Source: Armatimonadota bacterium | GTDB lineage: Bacteria > Armatimonadota > Fimbriimonadia > Fimbriimonadales > Fimbriimonadaceae | DNA length: 64,000 nucleotides | NCBI GenBank assembly: GCA_016125185.1 | Contig: WGMG01000004.1 | Span: 62,001-126,000 of the forward strand | Direction: 5' to 3' | Shown here: positions 18,903-27,392 of the stretch, one piece after another | Numbering within the stretch: position 1 is the first letter of the stretch | How the letters are laid out: every line of letters starts with the position of its first letter | Made by a program: the position numbers and the translations under genes | The notes under the pieces: generated by a model | Seen by the model: the letters and a program-made list of their open reading frames with translations, nothing else | What the model was told of the DNA's origin: nothing | Databases searched by the model: none

Positions 18903-19457
18903 TCAGGCCCTCACCTGATTGAGTAGCTCCCGTGTGAGGTCGAGCGGGAGGCCGACGACATTGTCGAACGGACCATCGAGCGACTTCACCAGAAAGCTCC
19001 CCATGCCCTGCGCGCCGTAGGCTCCCGCCTTATCCATCGGCTCGCCAGTGTCCACATAGTTCTCGATCTCTTGGTCCGAGACGTCGTTGAACGAGACATG
19101 AGTGACGCAGTGCGAGACGACGCTTTGGCGCGGCGTGAGCACGGCGACACCAGTGATGACCTGGTGGGTGCGGCCACGTAGCGTCTGAAGAATGCGGATG
19201 GCGTCGGTGCGGTCCCTAGGTTTGGCGTATTGGCGGCCATCGAGGGCGACCACGGTGTCACAGCCGATAATGACTGGGTTTTCGTACGTTTTGGGAATCG
19301 CATTCGCCTTCTCGAAAGCGAGTGTTTCGGCGGTTTGGATGGGATCGTCGGTGGTCAGCGCATCCTCGTCAATGTCGGTCGGGACGATAAGAAAGTCCTC
19401 GACGACCTGCTTAAGGAGTTGGTGGCGACGGGGCGACGCGCTGGCGAGGATGACCAT
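18903..19457 (-). CDS. maf: Maf-family nucleoside triphosphate pyrophosphatase
   Basis: A 184-residue Maf/HAM1-like house-cleaning enzyme that hydrolyses non-canonical or pyrimidine NTPs to NMP and pyrophosphate. Hallmarks are the N-terminal LASASPRR motif (residues 4-11), VIIGCDTVVALDGR (about 63-76), GRTHQVITGV (about 94-103) and GAYGAQGMGSFLVKSLDG near the C-terminus. The length is typical. It lies 56 bp upstream of ruvB on the same strand. Confidence 0.94.
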   Translation of the reverse strand: MVILASASPRRHQLLKQVVEDFLIVPTDIDEDALTTDDPIQTAETLAFEKANAIPKTYENPVIIGCDTVVALDGRQYAKPRDRTDAIRILQTLRGRTHQVITGVAVLTPRQSVVSHCVTHVSFNDVSDQEIENYVDTGEPMDKAGAYGAQGMGSFLVKSLDGPFDNVVGLPLDLTRELLNQVRA

Positions 19458-19519
19458 GCGAGGGATAGTTTACATTTTGAAGTGAGCGAATCCGAATTCA
19501 CCAAGGTCTAAAATGGGGC

Positions 19520-19855
19520 ATGACGATTCACGAAGCGGCCGAACTTCTAAGCGACGCACCCGAGCTGACTCATCGGGCGATGTTTGGCGGATACGGCTTG
19601 TACACCAGGGGAAGAATGTTCGCCATCATGGACGAAGGCGTCGTGTACCTGAAGGGCGATTCGGTGTCGATTCCGATCTATGAAGAGGCGGGCGGCCAAC
19701 AGTTCAGCTACCTCTCGAAGGATGGTCCGATGCAGATGAAGTATTGGAGCTTTCGCGACAACGAAGCCCTTTTGGCGCATCTGCAGGACGCGCTTGACAC
19801 TGCCGCCCGCGCCCCGGCGCCAAAGCCGAAAAAGCCCAAGGTCAAGAAGGCTTAG
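19520..19855 (+). CDS. TfoX N-terminal domain protein
   Basis: A 111-residue protein consisting of a TfoX N-terminal domain: HRAMFGGYGLYTRGRMFAIM, VYLKGD and MKYWSF are diagnostic. TfoX/Sxy regulates competence in gammaproteobacteria, but stand-alone N-domain proteins elsewhere have no proven role. The Lys/Pro-rich tail (PAPKPKKPKVKK) could bind nucleic acid. It is monocistronic, between maf (divergent) and the SUFU gene (convergent, 6 bp away). Confidence 0.85.
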   Translation: MTIHEAAELLSDAPELTHRAMFGGYGLYTRGRMFAIMDEGVVYLKGDSVSIPIYEEAGGQQFSYLSKDGPMQMKYWSFRDNEALLAHLQDALDTAARAPAPKPKKPKVKKA

Positions 19856-19861
19856 CCCCGA

Positions 19862-20527
19862 CTAGGCGAAGAGGCTAGCCCGATCGGGATGGAGGACGAG
19901 AAATTCCTCCGGCTTTCGGCCCCGCCGCGCGATCTCCTCGAATAGACCCTGCTGATAATGCTCCTTCGAAAACGCGCGCTCCTCTGCGTTCAAAAAGCCT
20001 AGGGTGAGGAAGACGATTCGGCGTCCATCGGAAAGATCGAGCACCGGAAAGCCCTGCGGCAGAATCATCGGCGGCCAAAGAACCGCCACCGAAAGGTCGG
20101 TGCCCGGAAACGGCTCGGCTGGATCGTCGCCGATCGTATGACCACCCCACAGCCAGGTTTCGTGGCGATGCGGCATTCGGGCAAGCTTGACTAGCGTGGC
20201 GATGGGCCAGCTTGCGGGTTGACCAAACTCAGCGAACAACTCGACCGGCATCTGGAGGACGAGCTCGGCGTAGCGATACTTCTCGGGGTCTTGTACCTGC
20301 GATGGCACGTTCATCGGCTTCTCAGCCATGCCGGTGGTCACAAACGTGACGAGGTTCGAAACCGGATCGGGGCCAAAGCGATAAATGTCGATATGGACAA
20401 ACTCGGAGATGTTCTCGTGCAGGACCTCGACGCACGGTCCAAAGAACCGCTGGCAGTGGTTAGCGACCTCTTCGATGAGCACGAGGTCGCCGTCAGGTTC
20501 AGGCAGGAGGTCAGGCAATTCGTCCAT
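19862..20527 (-). CDS. suppressor-of-fused (SUFU) domain protein
   Basis: A 221-residue protein matching the bacterial SUFU-domain family, with the pattern IYRFGPDPVSNLVTFVTTGMAEKPMNVP and the later LPQGFPVLDLSDGRRIVFLTLGFLNAEERAFSKEHYQQGLF. Bacterial SUFU proteins are often found with toxin-immunity systems, but nothing toxin-like is adjacent. ATG 20527 is chosen because upstream residues are not conserved in style and the 86 bp to the divergent gene at 20614 then form a promoter region. Confidence 0.8.
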   Translation of the reverse strand: MDELPDLLPEPDGDLVLIEEVANHCQRFFGPCVEVLHENISEFVHIDIYRFGPDPVSNLVTFVTTGMAEKPMNVPSQVQDPEKYRYAELVLQMPVELFAEFGQPASWPIATLVKLARMPHRHETWLWGGHTIGDDPAEPFPGTDLSVAVLWPPMILPQGFPVLDLSDGRRIVFLTLGFLNAEERAFSKEHYQQGLFEEIARRGRKPEEFLVLHPDRASLFA

Positions 20528-20613
20528 CGGTGATGATAAGCATATCTTGTTTGGTGGACGCGCGGCCTGCAACCCAAGTAACCTAGGGTTCGTTCCTTGT
20601 AGAGGTTGGCGCA

Positions 20614-21357
20614 ATGCAGATAGTCATCTTCGTGCTCTTCGTGGTCATGGTGATCGTTGGACTGATCTTCGCCAACCAGCAACAGAAGAAACGCTACGCG
20701 GCCCTACAAGAGCTTTGCAACCGCATGGGCCTGACCTTTATTGAGGGCGGTATACCGCTCCCTAATTCGATGGGCCTTGGCGGGCTCTTCGGACTTTCGA
20801 CTCCCCCTCCGCAGATGGGCATCCAGGCTGGGTTTGCCACCTTCTTTCCTCTGTTTGGGCATGGCTCGGCACGGCGGATCGAACCAGCAATGGTCGGCCA
20901 GGACCGCGACGGCAACTACTGGTTCTTGTTTGACTATCGGTATACGGTTTCAAACGGAAAAAGCTCCACGACTTACCGTTTCAGCGTGGTCGTGGCCCAA
21001 GTGCCGCTCATGCTCCCCACGATGTCGCTTGCACCGGAAAACGTCGGCTACTCGATCGGTAAGTTCCTCGGCATGCGGGAGATGCAGGTCGAATCGGAGG
21101 AGTTCAATAAGCGGTATTTCATCAAGACCACCGACGAAAAGATGACGCTGGACCTGCTGAATCCCATCGCGATCGAGACGCTCCTGCGGCAACCGGCGTA
21201 CGAGTGGCAAATGGCGGGACCGTACGTGATGCTCCACCTGTCGGGTCAGATCCAGCCGGAGCTGTACGAAGGATTGACGGTCTGCATCCGCGAGTTCTTG
21301 GCTCAGGTTCCGGCCTTCTACAAGCAGGACCATGGAGCTTTTGGAGCGCCAAACTAG
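20614..21357 (+). CDS. membrane-anchored protein of a LemA operon, copy 1
   Basis: A 247-residue protein with one N-terminal membrane helix (residues 2-20) and a cytosolic domain. The core VESEEFNKRYFIKTTDEK, then LLNPIAIETLLRQPAYEWQM, resembles domains encoded beside lemA (DUF3137-like; tentative). It is paralogous to the next gene: the two proteins align through the whole C-terminal half. The stop is followed immediately by the next start (0-bp gap). The role is unknown; LemA partners are membrane proteins. Confidence 0.75.
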   Translation: MQIVIFVLFVVMVIVGLIFANQQQKKRYAALQELCNRMGLTFIEGGIPLPNSMGLGGLFGLSTPPPQMGIQAGFATFFPLFGHGSARRIEPAMVGQDRDGNYWFLFDYRYTVSNGKSSTTYRFSVVVAQVPLMLPTMSLAPENVGYSIGKFLGMREMQVESEEFNKRYFIKTTDEKMTLDLLNPIAIETLLRQPAYEWQMAGPYVMLHLSGQIQPELYEGLTVCIREFLAQVPAFYKQDHGAFGAPN

Positions 21358-22110
21358 GTGGGAAACCAGGACTTCGGCATTTACATAGGCGTCGGATTCT
21401 TCTTTCTCTTTGGGCTCATCGTGCTTCTGGTTATAGACGCGGCACGACGCCAAAACCTGAGAGAGCAAGACCTGATGGCCCTCGCGACTCGCCGCGGTCT
21501 CACCTATCTGCCCAACGGAATGCAATTGAAGTCAGATACGCGCGGTTGGTTTCGATCGCGAAAGGAAGATGCCCCTATCGCTGAATTTTCTGACTTCTTT
21601 CCTTTGTTCAAAACGGGAAGCTCGCCGCGTATCCCACGGGCTCTGGTTGGCAAAGACGAGCAAGGCACTTATTGGTACCTTTGTGACTTTTCCTACGACG
21701 AGCACACCACCACGACCGACAATCGAAGCGATACGCGCACCTTCTGGTATAGCGTCGTCGTGGGCATGGTGCCGATGCAACTGCCCACCATGCATCTGCG
21801 CCCCGAGACCGGCATGGACCGATTTGGCAAAATGCTCGGCAACCGTGAGATGGAAGTTGAATCCGAAGAGTTCAATCGACGGTATTTCATAAAGACATCC
21901 GATGAAAGAATGTCGCTTGACCTGCTTCATCCGACCGCGATCGAAACCCTGCTCCGCCAGCCGGCGCTGGAGTGGCAGATGAATGGCCCGTTCGCCATGC
22001 TCTACCTATTGGGGCACATCTCAGCCGACGACTATGAAGGTTTGATGGGTTGTCTCAAGCAATTCTTGGATAAGATTCCTGAATACTATCGTCAGGACCA
22101 CGGTTACTAA
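21358..22110 (+). CDS. membrane-anchored protein of a LemA operon, copy 2
   Basis: A 250-residue paralogue of the upstream gene, starting at GTG directly after its stop codon. It has an N-terminal membrane helix (residues about 8-26) and the same core (VESEEFNRRYFIKTSDER, then IETLLRQPALEWQM). The N-terminal halves diverge more than the C-terminal halves, so the duplicated proteins probably kept a common function with different membrane regions. The lemA ATG follows with no gap. Confidence 0.75.
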   Translation: MGNQDFGIYIGVGFFFLFGLIVLLVIDAARRQNLREQDLMALATRRGLTYLPNGMQLKSDTRGWFRSRKEDAPIAEFSDFFPLFKTGSSPRIPRALVGKDEQGTYWYLCDFSYDEHTTTTDNRSDTRTFWYSVVVGMVPMQLPTMHLRPETGMDRFGKMLGNREMEVESEEFNRRYFIKTSDERMSLDLLHPTAIETLLRQPALEWQMNGPFAMLYLLGHISADDYEGLMGCLKQFLDKIPEYYRQDHGY

Positions 22111-22671
22111 ATGGAAATTGCCATCATCATCGTCTTTGTGCTGATCGTGCTCCTCATTGGAGTACCGATCTCGATCTCGAACAACATCGTTCGGCTGGAT
22201 CGCCTGTGCGACGAGGCCTGGTCGGGTATCGACGTGGCGCTGAAGCGGCGGCACGACCTGATTCCCAACCTCGTCGAGTGCGTAAAAGGCTATATGAAGC
22301 AGGAGCAGACGGTCCTCAGCCAAGTCATCGCGCTCCGCAATGAGGCTGTTCACGCCCACGGCCCACAGGGCGTATTGGCCGCCGAGCGAGCGCTGGTGCC
22401 CGCCCTCTCAGGTCTATTTGCGCGGGTGGAGGCGTACCCCGACCTCAAGTCGTCGGCGAACTTCCTCCAACTTCAGCAGGAATTGGTGAACACCGAAGAC
22501 CGAATCGCGGCGGCGCGGCGGTTCTACAACAACAATGTGCGTGCCTTCAATGTCTCCATCGAGACGTTCCCGGGGTCGATGTTTCGCGGCGGACGACCCG
22601 AGCGGGAATTCTTCGAGGTCGAAGAATCCGGCGTGCGTGCTCCCGTGAACGTCGTCTTTACAAATAACTAA
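22111..22671 (+). CDS. lemA: LemA family protein
   Basis: A 186-residue LemA protein. One N-terminal membrane helix (residues 2-20) is followed by a long helical-bundle domain with the family signatures NNIVRLDRLCDEAWSGIDV, KRRHDLIPNLVE, LQQELVNTEDRIAAARRFYN and NVSIETFPGSM. LemA proteins are widespread, membrane-anchored and of unclear function, often linked to stress and proteases. Here the gene ends a three-gene, zero-gap operon and is followed by a terminator. Confidence 0.95.
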   Translation: MEIAIIIVFVLIVLLIGVPISISNNIVRLDRLCDEAWSGIDVALKRRHDLIPNLVECVKGYMKQEQTVLSQVIALRNEAVHAHGPQGVLAAERALVPALSGLFARVEAYPDLKSSANFLQLQQELVNTEDRIAAARRFYNNNVRAFNVSIETFPGSMFRGGRPEREFFEVEESGVRAPVNVVFTNN

Positions 22672-22675
22672 AAGA

Positions 22676-22701
22676 GCCCGGCCCCTTTTGGGGGTCCGGG
22701 C
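22676..22701. terminator. bidirectional hairpin terminator between lemA and hsp20
   Basis: GCCCGGCCCC pairs with GGGG(T)CCGGGC, with a 5-base loop TTTTG and one bulged T. CTTT follows on the plus strand and CTCTTTT on the minus strand. It sits between two convergent genes. Confidence 0.75.
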
Positions 22702-22724
22702 CTTTGCGCATTAACAGGAGGAGA

Positions 22725-23168
22725 TTAATTCTCCGTCTGAACGGGGATTCGGAGGGCCTTGGGCTTCTCCTCTTCCACCTTCGGGATCGTGATGGTCACG
22801 AAGCCGTTCTTGAAATTGGCTGAGACGGCGTCCTGGTTGAGCTGAGGCGAAAGGCGGATCGAGCGGCTGAACGAACCATAGGTGTTTTCGCGTCGGAAGA
22901 CCTTGGCGTTCTCGCTGATCTCCTCGGTTTTGTGCTCGCCCTTGATGGTGAGGACGTTGTTTTCGATGGTGATCTCCAGCTCTTCGGGATTGATTCCGGT
23001 GACGGCGGCCTTAATGGTGACCTTGCCTTCGTCCTCGATCACGTCGAGCGGAATGCTCAGCAAGTTCGATTGGGTGTTGACCTGCGGTGCACCGCTCATC
23101 AACCGGCTGAAGAGGTCGTCGAAATGTCGAATGTCGTCGAGGGATCGAAATGGGATCAGTGTGTTCAT
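22725..23168 (-). CDS. Hsp20/alpha-crystallin small heat-shock protein
   Basis: A 147-residue small heat-shock protein, an ATP-independent holdase. The alpha-crystallin domain spans about residues 40-135 (IPLDVIEDEGKVTIKAAVTG, FRRENTYGSFSRSIRL, NGFVTITIPK). The C-terminal I-x-V tail motif (RIPVQTEN) needed for oligomer contacts is present. ATG 23168 is chosen because a GGAG lies 6-7 bases upstream; a TTG at 23180 is less likely. It is divergent from marR. Confidence 0.95.
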   Translation of the reverse strand: MNTLIPFRSLDDIRHFDDLFSRLMSGAPQVNTQSNLLSIPLDVIEDEGKVTIKAAVTGINPEELEITIENNVLTIKGEHKTEEISENAKVFRRENTYGSFSRSIRLSPQLNQDAVSANFKNGFVTITIPKVEEEKPKALRIPVQTEN

Positions 23169-23204
23169 GGTTTTCTCCAACTGTTTACATGTGATACATA
23201 CGCC

Positions 23205-23233
23205 AACATATTTCTTGAGCGTTTCACTATCAA
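23205..23233 (-). promoter_or_regulatory. sigma-70-like promoter of hsp20
   Basis: On the minus strand, TTGATA (23233-23228) and TATGTT (23210-23205) are separated by exactly 17 bases and read toward hsp20, 37 bp upstream of its ATG. Five of six -35 bases match the consensus. A heat-shock sigma promoter is not evident. Confidence 0.55.
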
Positions 23234-23248
23234 GTAAAAATTTCTATT

Positions 23249-23280
23249 TATGAAGGAAAACTGTACAGTTTGCCTTCATA
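23249..23280. promoter_or_regulatory. 32-bp palindromic operator of the marR operon
   Basis: TATGAAGGAAAACTGT is followed at once by ACAGTTTGCCTTCATA. The arms match at 15 of 16 positions, with a perfect AAACTGTACAGTTT core. It lies 20 bp upstream of the preferred marR ATG and close to the hsp20 promoter. Size and position fit a MarR dimer or double-dimer site for autoregulation. Confidence 0.75.
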
Positions 23281-23300
23281 GTTGCGTAGTATCTGGTTAT

Positions 23301-23729
23301 ATGGACAGCGAACAGCTCAATTCGGCGATCGATGATCTGGCTTCGGGCATCGGGGTTTTGGTTCGACGCATGCGGCGGGCGAGCAGTTCGCACGAACTTT
23401 CACTGACCCAGCGAGCGGTGCTAGGTCGGCTGGCGCGGCACGGACCGATGACTACCTCCGATCTAGCTCGGGCCGAGGGCATGAAGCCGCAGTCGATGGG
23501 CGCGACGGTCGCAAACTTGGAAGAGACGGGACTGGTGTCCCGCATTCCGCACCCAACCGATGGCCGCCAAATGAACATCATCGCCACCGAGAGGGGCATG
23601 CAGGTCAACGACCAGATGCGCCGCGAGCGGCGAACGTGGCTCCTGGAGGCGGTCTCCGACCTCACCGAGCCGGAGCGCGAAATCCTGTTCGAAGCGGCAG
23701 GCATCATCAAGCGCTTGGGGGCGCAATGA
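23301..23729 (+). CDS. MarR-family transcriptional regulator
   Basis: A 142-residue winged-helix repressor: helix-turn-helix LTQRAVLGRLARHGPMTTSDLARAEGM, recognition region KPQSMGATVANLEETGLVSR and the wing DGRQMNIIATERG. MarR proteins usually sense phenolics or drugs and repress adjacent efflux genes. ATG 23301 is preferred to one at 23250, because the latter begins inside the 32-bp operator. It overlaps the MFS gene by ATGA, consistent with co-regulation. Confidence 0.9.
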   Translation: MDSEQLNSAIDDLASGIGVLVRRMRRASSSHELSLTQRAVLGRLARHGPMTTSDLARAEGMKPQSMGATVANLEETGLVSRIPHPTDGRQMNIIATERGMQVNDQMRRERRTWLLEAVSDLTEPEREILFEAAGIIKRLGAQ

Positions 23730-24988
23730 TCCGCACCGAATCGGTTTCCCACGCGTGGCGCGCGCTCAACCACCGCAACTTCAAGCTGTACTTCTTCGGC
23801 CAGAGCATCTCCGTCATCGGAACCTGGATGACGCGGCTGGCCACCACATGGCTGGTGTACCGGTTAACGCATTCGGCCCTGTTGCTAGGCGTCGTCAGCT
23901 TTTCGGGCCAGATCGTGGCATTCCTTTTGGGACCGTTCGCCGGGGTTATCGTCGAGCGGCTGGAGCGTCGACGCATGCTCATTTGGACGCAGGCGCTGGC
24001 CGCGATTCAGTCCCTCGCGCTCGCCGCGCTGGCCCTCACCAACGTGATTACGCTGGGGGAAGTCATCGCCCTTTCGGCCTTTCAGGGGCTTATCAACGCG
24101 TTCGACATGCCGGGGCGGCAGTCGTTTTTGGTCCACATGCTGGATGACCGTAAGGACCTCGGCAACGCCATCGCCATCAACTCGTCGATGGTGAACGGCG
24201 CTCGACTGGTGGGTCCGGCCATCGCGGGATTGGTGGTTGGTGCGGTGGGCGAAGGATGGTGCTTCTTCATCGATGGCATTAGCTACATCGCGGTCATCTG
24301 GTCGCTGTGGGCGATGCAGGTTCGGCCGGTGCAGACGCTGGAGGCGACCAACAAAATCGCCGTTCAGATGCGCGAAGGCTGGAACTACGTGCGGACGTTC
24401 ACGCCCATCCGCACGATCCTGACGCTCTTCGCGCTGGTCAGCTTCATGGGCTTTCCGTATGCGGTGCTGATGCCGGTTTTCGCCAAGGACATTTTCCATG
24501 GCGGTGCGACCACCCTCGGCTGGCTGATGGCGGCTACTGGTGTCGGAGCGTTGATCTCGGCACTCTCGCTCACCTTGCGCAAGTCGGTCGTCGGCCTCAC
24601 GCGCATGCTCCAAGTAGCGGCGGTATCGCTGGGATGCGGGCTGATCCTCTTCGGCCTTTCGAATTCCTTCTGGCTGTCGGTGGTGATTCTGGTTTTCGTC
24701 GGCTTCGGGCTGATGCAAAGCTCGGCGGCGAGCAACACCATCATCCAATCGGTGGTGAGCGAGGATAAGCGGGCACGGGTGATGAGCTACTATACCATGG
24801 CGTTCTTTGGGTCGGCCCCGCTCGGAAGCCTGCTGGCGGGCGCGATGGCGCACTGGCTGGGGGCACCGCACACCGTGATGATCACCGGGGCGTGCACTCT
24901 CCTGGGCGCGCTGTGGTTCACGCTTCAACTTCCGAAGATTCGCCCGATCATGGCGGCGCGGTATCGCGAATTGGGAATTATGTCGTAG
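23726..24988 (+). CDS. MFS transporter (EntS/MFS_3-like exporter)
   Basis: A 420-residue, 12-TM major facilitator protein. The start FKLYFFGQSISVIGTWMTRLATTWLVYRL pattern and the cytosolic loop GVIVERLERRRMLIWTQ are typical of the MFS_3/EntS-like exporters of small molecules. The ATG at 23726 overlaps the marR stop (ATGA), so it is translated from the marR mRNA and probably exports the compound sensed by MarR. The substrate is unknown. Confidence 0.88.
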   Translation: MIRTESVSHAWRALNHRNFKLYFFGQSISVIGTWMTRLATTWLVYRLTHSALLLGVVSFSGQIVAFLLGPFAGVIVERLERRRMLIWTQALAAIQSLALAALALTNVITLGEVIALSAFQGLINAFDMPGRQSFLVHMLDDRKDLGNAIAINSSMVNGARLVGPAIAGLVVGAVGEGWCFFIDGISYIAVIWSLWAMQVRPVQTLEATNKIAVQMREGWNYVRTFTPIRTILTLFALVSFMGFPYAVLMPVFAKDIFHGGATTLGWLMAATGVGALISALSLTLRKSVVGLTRMLQVAAVSLGCGLILFGLSNSFWLSVVILVFVGFGLMQSSAASNTIIQSVVSEDKRARVMSYYTMAFFGSAPLGSLLAGAMAHWLGAPHTVMITGACTLLGALWFTLQLPKIRPIMAARYRELGIMS

Positions 24989-25024
24989 CGCGGTCGGCTT
25001 CGAACCGCTATAATTGCCCCAACA

Positions 25025-26278
25025 ATGCAAGCGGTTCGATCGACGATGATCACCAAACGGCAGGGAACGGCCTTCGTCGCAGCATGGCTGGGATGGGCGT
25101 TCGACGGCCTCGACGGATTCTTGTACGGATTGGTGGCCTTACCTTTCGTAGCCGAGCTTTTGGGCAAAGGACCGAAGGACCCCGAAACACTCTCCAAAGC
25201 GGCAATCATTCAGGCCGTTTTTCTGGTGGGATGGGCGCTCGGCGGAGCTGTCTTCGGCCGCATCGGCGACATCATTGGCCGGACCAAGACCCTCAATCTG
25301 ACGATCCTCACCTACGCTTGCTTTACCGGCCTGGCCGCGATCTCCGGCGCGTGGTGGCACCTGATGATCTTCCGCTTTGTCGCCGCGCTCGGCATCGGCG
25401 GCGAGTGGGCGGCCGGTTCCGCGCTGGCAACCGAAACTCTGCCGAAGCGTTACCACCACTGGGGCAGCGCGATCCTGCAGAGCGGCTACATGGCGGGCAT
25501 GATCATGGCGTCGTTCACGGCCAAGTGGATGAAAGACTTTGATCCGCGGTGGGTGTTCGTCGTGGGCGTGATACCCGCCTTTGTGACGCTATGGATTCGC
25601 AAAGCGATCCCCGAACCCGACGAGTGGAAAGGCGCCAAAGAGCGCGAGGCCGCGCCGCCAATTTCCGCTCTGTTCAGCCGTCAGGTCTTGCCGACCACGC
25701 TCAAGGTTCTGACGATGTCCTCGATCACGCTGTGCGGGGCTTGGACGATCCTTTACTACGGCGCTCAGCTCATCCGCGCCCATCCCGATAACGCCCATTT
25801 GACCCCCGCTCAGCTTACGGATTTGGTTTCCACCATGACCATTACGTACACGCTGTGGAACGTGGGGGGAAACTTTGCCGCGGCGGCGCTGACGAAATAT
25901 CTGGGTTACCGGAAGGGCTTTACCATCCTGCTGACCGGTGCGCTGATCGCCTTTGTGCTTGGCTTTGGTGTGCCTCGATCATCGGACGAGTCGCGAGTTT
26001 GGATCACGGCCGCGGCGTTCTTCGGGCTTGGCGTTTTTGGGGCGTTCCCCCTCTATTTCCCCGCCCTCTTTCCGACCCTTCTGCGCACAACCGGGGCGGG
26101 CTTCTGCTACAACACGGGCCGGATCATCACCGCCGCGTCGACGATCTTCGCGGCGCAGTTCAAAGACGCCCGGCTGGCGTTCTACTACGTCGGCTTTGCG
26201 TACGTGATCGTAATCCTGCTCGCGTTCACCATGCCGGAGGTCCGCGAAGAGCCCCTCGCGGCGGGCGGCGAACCGTGA
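25025..26278 (+). CDS. MFS transporter (metabolite:H+ symporter-like)
   Basis: A 417-residue major facilitator protein of the sugar/metabolite:H+ symporter type. Signatures are the opening AWLGWAFDGLDGFLYGLV, the loop GRIGDIIGRTKTL (GRxxDxxGR) and GIGGEWAAGSALATETLP. Proteins of this group import organic acids, sialic acid or related metabolites. It follows the first MFS gene by 36 bp on the same strand and may belong to the MarR operon. A second ATG lies at 25046. Confidence 0.87.
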   Translation: MQAVRSTMITKRQGTAFVAAWLGWAFDGLDGFLYGLVALPFVAELLGKGPKDPETLSKAAIIQAVFLVGWALGGAVFGRIGDIIGRTKTLNLTILTYACFTGLAAISGAWWHLMIFRFVAALGIGGEWAAGSALATETLPKRYHHWGSAILQSGYMAGMIMASFTAKWMKDFDPRWVFVVGVIPAFVTLWIRKAIPEPDEWKGAKEREAAPPISALFSRQVLPTTLKVLTMSSITLCGAWTILYYGAQLIRAHPDNAHLTPAQLTDLVSTMTITYTLWNVGGNFAAAALTKYLGYRKGFTILLTGALIAFVLGFGVPRSSDESRVWITAAAFFGLGVFGAFPLYFPALFPTLLRTTGAGFCYNTGRIITAASTIFAAQFKDARLAFYYVGFAYVIVILLAFTMPEVREEPLAAGGEP

Positions 26279-26436
26279 GGGATGCTCCTGCGCTTACCTC
26301 CAATGTTCGCTTCGCGTTGCTCGCTTACCGACCCCCTAGCGTGGCTAGCCGGCCTGTTCAGAGACCCGAGCTAACCATTTGAGCAGGCAATTGGGGCTGG
26401 TCATTTATGAGGCCCACCGGCACCTGGCGACAGCCC

Positions 26437-26551
26437 ATTTCCTCTCCTTCTAGGAGATGACGCTGCCGCGACGGAGAATCTTGTCGTTGGACCCCGCCGA
26501 GCATCGCGAGGGAAATGTAGCGAAGCGGAATCGGGGGCAACAGGTGAGGTA
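26437..26551 (-). repeat. R2 dispersed repeat, reverse copy
   Basis: On the minus strand it begins TACCTCACC and ends CTCCTAGAAGGAGAGGAAAT, like the copies at 9439 and 36914, but carries an internal insert of about 55 bp with CGGCGGGGTCCAACGAC. It fills most of the 292-bp gap between the MFS and metallophosphoesterase genes, where no gene is seen. Confidence 0.6.
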
Positions 26552-26570
26552 GGGATCGCGACAAACGAAA

Positions 26571-27392
26571 TCAAACGCCTTCGAGCGTCAAAATCGCAAC
26601 CTGTGGCGGACACAGGAATCGCGAAGGAGGGCCCGTGGTCCCCACGCCGCGCGTCACGAATAGCGGCGTCGAGGCGTCGGGATAGAATCCATCCCGGTAC
26701 CGATCACCATTGGCCGACGTCATCGGTGTTAGGTTGCCCGGGAATCGGAACTGGCCGCCGTGCGAGTGCCCGCTGAGTTGGAGAATCGCCTGGCCGGTCG
26801 GAAGCATATCTACCAGATCTGGCTCATGCCAAAGCACGATCGTCGGGTCGTCGGTCGCGTTCGAAAACGCCTTGGCCACGTTGGCGTGGCCCTCATTAAA
26901 GCTGTCGATGCCAGTCCAGCAGATGCCCTTGTGTACCCACGACTCGTTGCGAAGAAGCTTGATATTCAGTTCGTCGAGGATGATCCGCAGAATCTCGGGC
27001 GATCCGGCGCGGTAATCGTGGTTACCAGGGATAGCCACCACGCTCCCGTCCATGATGAGCAGGGACTCCAGCGCGTCGCCCAATAACCACGGCGATTCGA
27101 CCTTCCAATACGACACGAAATCGCCGACCAAACACACCATGTCGGGGTCCTGGTCGAGGGCCATGTCAATGGCCCGCTGAGCCGTCTCCAGCGAGTACTT
27201 GTTACCCACGTGGAAGTCGCCCAGCACCGCGATGCGGAAGCCGTCGAGCCGATCCGGCAGACCCTTCACCGGGATCGAAAGCCGCTCCAGCACCAGCCGT
27301 TTGGACTCCACCAGCGCGCCATAAACCAGCATCGCGCCGCCGAGGGCCGATAGCCCGAACGCACCGACCGTCAACAAATCCTTATTTCGCAT
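26571..27392 (-). CDS. membrane-anchored metallophosphoesterase
   Basis: A 273-residue calcineurin-like phosphoesterase of the YkuE/YaeI type. An N-terminal hydrophobic helix (residues 7-28) anchors or exports it. Metal-ligand motifs are in order: GDFHVGN (about 58), GDFVSYW (about 90), GNHDYRAG (about 122), HEPD (about 188) and GHSHGGQFR (about 208). YaeI hydrolyses UDP-diacylglucosamine in E. coli; whether this one does is unknown. Its ATG directly abuts the stop of the upstream methyltransferase/MTHFR gene, so they are co-transcribed. Confidence 0.9.
   Translation of the reverse strand: MRNKDLLTVGAFGLSALGGAMLVYGALVESKRLVLERLSIPVKGLPDRLDGFRIAVLGDFHVGNKYSLETAQRAIDMALDQDPDMVCLVGDFVSYWKVESPWLLGDALESLLIMDGSVVAIPGNHDYRAGSPEILRIILDELNIKLLRNESWVHKGICWTGIDSFNEGHANVAKAFSNATDDPTIVLWHEPDLVDMLPTGQAILQLSGHSHGGQFRFPGNLTPMTSANGDRYRDGFYPDASTPLFVTRGVGTTGPPSRFLCPPQVAILTLEGV

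Noticed and set aside
23885-25030. A 381-codon open frame antisense to the MFS gene
   Set aside because: It is Arg/His/Gln-rich with no domain pattern. The sense frame is a typical 12-TM MFS protein.
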